DNA of 7,326 nucleotides from Cyanobacteria bacterium OH_CFB_184 (lineage in GTDB: Bacteria; Cyanobacteriota; Vampirovibrionia; Gastranaerophilales; Gastranaerophilaceae). The position numbers were made by a program, and so were the translations under genes. The notes beneath the pieces were generated by a model. It did not search any database. It was not told the DNA's origin and worked only from the letters and a program-made list of their open reading frames with translations. Positions 4,874-7,326 of the stretch are shown here, in pieces. Within the stretch, counting starts at the first letter, position 1. Every line of letters starts with the position of its first letter. The DNA lies in contig JAEZOG010000193.1 in the NCBI GenBank assembly GCA_023414155.1, positions 1-7,326 on the forward strand, in the 5' to 3' direction.

Positions 4874-5644
4874 ATGGCAAATAAAAACATAGATTTTAAT
4901 AGCGACATCGCTCAATATTTTGGAACAAATGAATTAGAAACAGAATTCCAAATTTTAGACTACGTAAGCAGTGTAAATGTTTCTTGCGGGTTTCACGCTG
5001 GAACTCCACTGGCTATAAAAGAAACAATGCGCAAATGCAAAGAAAAGAATATATGCATCGGGGCCCACATAGGCTTCTATGACAAAGAAGGTTTTGGCTA
5101 CAACCCGATAAACCTTACAGAAGATGAATTAGAAGCAAGTATATTGTATCAATTAGGTGCATTGTATGCCTTTACAAAGACTTTTGACTTATCGTTAGAG
5201 CACGTAAGACCTCATGGTGCGATGTACAAAATGGCAGCTGAAAATTATGAATTTTCTTTATCTATAGCAAAATCAATACAAAAATTCGATAAATGGTTAA
5301 CATACTACGGTGCTGCAAACGAAAATCTTGAAAAAGTAGCACAAGAAACAGGCATAGTGATAGCAAGAGAGATTATTGCAGATAGACCTTATACTGCAGA
5401 AGGGTTAATAGACTTTGACTCTGAAGAAAAAATATCTCACGAAGCTACAATAAACAGAGTAAGAACAATACTTCACTCATCACAGATGAAATTAAGCAAT
5501 GGAAGCTTTGTAACCATTAACTGTGATACAATACATTTTTCTGCTAAAACTGAAGCGGATATTGAACTTGCAAAAAAATCAAGAGAAATTATCACCCCAA
5601 CACCTGTAAACTATAACAAAGTTGAATCTGCTGGTTGGGTATAG
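4874..5644 (+). CDS. pxpA: Divergent PxpA-like protein (LamB/YcsF family)
   Basis: PxpA is one of three subunits of prokaryotic 5-oxoprolinase, which opens 5-oxoproline to glutamate using ATP. It is a seven-stranded barrel related to polysaccharide deacetylases. The 256 residues match the family length (about 245-255). Recognisable motifs are IDFNSD (6-11), CGFHAG (38-43), GAH-GF (63-68), EGFG, YQLGAL (92-97), HVRPHGAMY (110-118) and ADRPY. Several signature positions differ from the family pattern as I recall it. The LGEG-type stretch after the first Asp reads IAQYFG; HAGD is HAGT; GAHPGF is GAHIGF; VKPHG is VRPHG; the LVPR segment reads LIDF; and the late HGD reads NCD. No pxpB or pxpC is adjacent. 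Family membership is secure, but 5-oxoprolinase activity is not. The gene starts the rightward operon and its end lies only 26 nt before the preferred yvcK start. Confidence 0.8.
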   Translation: MANKNIDFNSDIAQYFGTNELETEFQILDYVSSVNVSCGFHAGTPLAIKETMRKCKEKNICIGAHIGFYDKEGFGYNPINLTEDELEASILYQLGALYAFTKTFDLSLEHVRPHGAMYKMAAENYEFSLSIAKSIQKFDKWLTYYGAANENLEKVAQETGIVIAREIIADRPYTAEGLIDFDSEEKISHEATINRVRTILHSSQMKLSNGSFVTINCDTIHFSAKTEADIELAKKSREIITPTPVNYNKVESAGWV

Positions 5645-5670
5645 GAATTAAGGCACAAGAGGTAATTAAA

Positions 5671-6984
5671 TTGAGAAGAATAAGAAACGTAATAAAAATG
5701 CCAAAAGATGCTGGCTGGCTATTACCGGGATTAGAAATTAAACGTTGGTTTTTAATAATCATAATAGGCACACTCTTTTCTGCTGTAGGACTTTGCATAA
5801 TTTTAAACTTAAGGCCTATATACTTTTTAATTAACTTGATTGTAAAAATAGCGCAAACTGTTCCAACAGAAGTCATTGGTGCAATATTTATTCTAGGTGG
5901 CGCTCTGTTCTTTGTAAAAGGTTGGCAAAAAACAAACTATTCCATATTAGATGCTCACACGGACAGAACAAGACATGCACTTCTTGAAGATTTATACAGA
6001 AGAAGAAAATTAAATAGAGGTCCAAAAATCGTTGCTATCGGCGGAGGAACAGGACTATCTACTTTATTAAAAGGCATTAAAAGAATTACGAATAATATCA
6101 CAGCTATAGTTACAGTTGGTGATGACGGCGGGAGCTCAGGCAGATTAAGAGAAGAAATGGGTGTATTGCCTCCAGGTGATATCAGAAACTGCATCGCAGC
6201 TCTTGCAGACGATGAAGATTTAGTTACAGAACTGTTTCAATACAGATTTAAAACAGGTGAAGGATTAGAAGGACATAGCTTTGGAAACTTATTCCTTACA
6301 GCATTATGCGCAATTACAGGCGACATGGTCAGCGCAGTGAAAGAATCCTCAAAAGTTTTATCTATAAGAGGAAGAGTATTACCATCTACAATCGATGATA
6401 TGAGATTAGTAGCAGAAATGGAAGATGGAAGCATCATAAGAGGAGAATCCAATATTCCTGAATCTGGTAAAAAAATAAAAAGACTATTTACGGAACCAGA
6501 AAATTGCAAACCGCTTGAAGATGCAATCCTTGCAATACAAGATGCAGACATCATTATTTTAGGCCCTGGAAGCTTATATACAAGTATCATTCCTAACATC
6601 TTAATAAAAGATATTACAACCGCAATTGAAAACTCTAAAGCTAAGAAAATATACGTTTGCAACATAATGACTCAGCCTGGAGAAACAGATGATTTTAGCG
6701 TATCTGACCATATAAAAACCATACTTGAACACGCCGGCAACAAAAAAATCATCGATACAGTACTAATCAATGACTATTTAACAGATGATGTAATTCAAGC
6801 TTACAAAAAAGTTAATTCAACACCTGTTCTTGTGGACAAAGAAAATATCAAAAAACTTGGAATAGGAATAGTCAGAAAAAGACTAATAGAAGACAATAAA
6901 GATAGTCTTGTCAGACACAGTCCAAACAGAATAGGAAGAGCAATCTACTATTGGTTTAGAAAACAAGGAAAAATAGAAGAGTAA
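5671..6984 (+). CDS. yvcK: YvcK/CofD-like protein with N-terminal membrane anchor
   Basis: This protein belongs to the gluconeogenesis factor YvcK family (CofD-like fold), which binds UDP-sugars and in Firmicutes supports cell-wall synthesis and growth on gluconeogenic carbon. With the TTG at 5671 it has 437 residues. Residues 26-45 and about 67-84 are membrane helices, preceded by [11 protein letters not shown] (16-26). The CofD-like domain runs from 118 to the end, with AIGGGTG (122-128), [12 protein letters not shown] (149-160), LPPGDIRN (166-173), [18 protein letters not shown] and [12 protein letters not shown]. The start is chosen because AAGAGG (5657-5662) lies eight bases before this TTG. 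A TTG at 5635 that overlaps pxpA, and an ATG at 5698, are weaker in-frame alternatives. The anchored form is larger than the soluble B. subtilis type (about 320 residues). panB follows after 4 nt, so co-transcription is likely. Confidence 0.92.
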   Translation: MRRIRNVIKMPKDAGWLLPGLEIKRWFLIIIIGTLFSAVGLCIILNLRPIYFLINLIVKIAQTVPTEVIGAIFILGGALFFVKGWQKTNYSILDAHTDRTRHALLEDLYRRRKLNRGPKIVAIGGGTGLSTLLKGIKRITNNITAIVTVGDDGGSSGRLREEMGVLPPGDIRNCIAALADDEDLVTELFQYRFKTGEGLEGHSFGNLFLTALCAITGDMVSAVKESSKVLSIRGRVLPSTIDDMRLVAEMEDGSIIRGESNIPESGKKIKRLFTEPENCKPLEDAILAIQDADIIILGPGSLYTSIIPNILIKDITTAIENSKAKKIYVCNIMTQPGETDDFSVSDHIKTILEHAGNKKIIDTVLINDYLTDDVIQAYKKVNSTPVLVDKENIKKLGIGIVRKRLIEDNKDSLVRHSPNRIGRAIYYWFRKQGKIEE

Positions 6985-6988
6985 ACTT

Positions 6989-7326
6989 ATGTCAATTCAA
7001 GCAAAAGAAAAACCGGTTACGGTTAGAACCTTTATAAAAAATAAACAAACAAAACAAAAAACAACTATGTTGACAGCTTACGATTATTCAACAGCGAAGT
7101 ATGTCGATGAAGCAGGAATAGACTCGATATTAGTTGGTGATTCTCTAGGGATGACGATGTTAGGCTATGAAAACACCCTAAACGTTACAATAGAAGAGAT
7201 GAAAATATTCACTAGTGCAGTATCAAGAGGTGTAAAAAAAGCTCTAGTTGTAGCAGATATGCCTTTTTTAAGCTATCATGCATCAAAAGAGCAAGCTGTT
7301 TTAAACGCAGGTGAGTTAATCAGAGC
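6989..7326 (+). CDS. panB: 3-methyl-2-oxobutanoate hydroxymethyltransferase, N-terminal part
   Basis: PanB makes ketopantoate from 2-oxoisovalerate and methylene-tetrahydrofolate, the first committed step of pantothenate and coenzyme A synthesis. Only the first 112 codons are present; the frame runs off the window, and the family is usually about 265-280 residues. The start is an ATG four bases after the yvcK stop, with GAAGAG upstream. Diagnostic segments are [36 protein letters not shown] with the metal-binding aspartate of GDS, VTIEEM, and [13 protein letters not shown] with the second conserved Asp. NAGELI follows near the window edge. All match PanB closely. panC and panD are not in view. 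Confidence 0.95.
   Translation, partial: MSIQAKEKPVTVRTFIKNKQTKQKTTMLTAYDYSTAKYVDEAGIDSILVGDSLGMTMLGYENTLNVTIEEMKIFTSAVSRGVKKALVVADMPFLSYHASKEQAVLNAGELIR

Noticed and set aside
6237..6665. Leftward open frame of 142 codons inside yvcK
   Set aside because: It is fully antisense to the conserved CofD-like domain of yvcK and shows no motif of its own; the same holds for the shorter frames at 5592-5876 and 5955-6194.
1..7326. Defence system, CRISPR array, prophage, insertion sequence or toxin-antitoxin pair
   Set aside because: No regular repeat-spacer pattern, transposase, integrase, terminal inverted repeats with target duplication, or recognisable effector was found. Nearly all of the window is accounted for by housekeeping and flagellar genes.

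Overview
The window is a compact, AT-rich stretch of a bacterial chromosome holding nine protein genes in three blocks. No tRNA, rRNA, CRISPR array, transposon or phage gene is visible. The taxonomic signal is indirect. The genome has flagella, an FlgE/F/G-type axial protein and a YvcK/CofD-like protein with two N-terminal membrane helices, a form I associate mainly with cyanobacteria and some Firmicutes. Low GC, flagella and a cyanobacterial-type YvcK together would fit a non-photosynthetic relative of cyanobacteria (Melainabacteria/Vampirovibrionia, for example gut Gastranaerophilales). This is an inference of moderate to low confidence and needs a homology search.

Block 1 (1-1723, + strand) is the end of rnc (RNase III, dsRNA-binding domain), then rpe (ribulose-5-phosphate 3-epimerase) and nagA (N-acetylglucosamine-6-phosphate deacetylase). 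The three are joined by a 13-bp overlap and a 2-nt gap, so they are translated as one operon. NagA is unusually short but keeps its catalytic residues. A 280-bp gap (1724-2003) follows between convergent genes. It holds a hairpin plus T-tract for each strand, a third A/T hairpin and a 14-bp palindrome with an extra half-site.

Block 2 (2004-4670, - strand) is a flagellar cluster read right to left: fliJ (export chaperone), a short fliK-like hook-length gene, and a short hook/rod-family gene. They are tightly packed, with an 11-bp overlap and then a 6-nt gap. Downstream, behind its own promoter, lies a 182-residue protein with a MerR-like helix-turn-helix and a C-terminal coiled coil. That gene is best started at an internal TTG, because a TATAAT box lies inside the longer reading frame.

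Block 3 (4874-7326, + strand) is divergent from block 2, with candidate promoters for both directions in the 203-bp gap. It encodes a divergent LamB/YcsF (PxpA-like) protein, a membrane-anchored YvcK and the start of panB (first step of pantothenate synthesis).

Most genes are ordinary housekeeping or motility genes, and I see no clear undescribed defence or mobile system. The points most worth following up are the RacA-like architecture next to the flagellar genes, the miniaturised hook module without flgD, the orphan PxpA-like protein with altered signature motifs, the locally deleted NagA, and the structured convergent gap that could give overlapping 3' ends or a small RNA.
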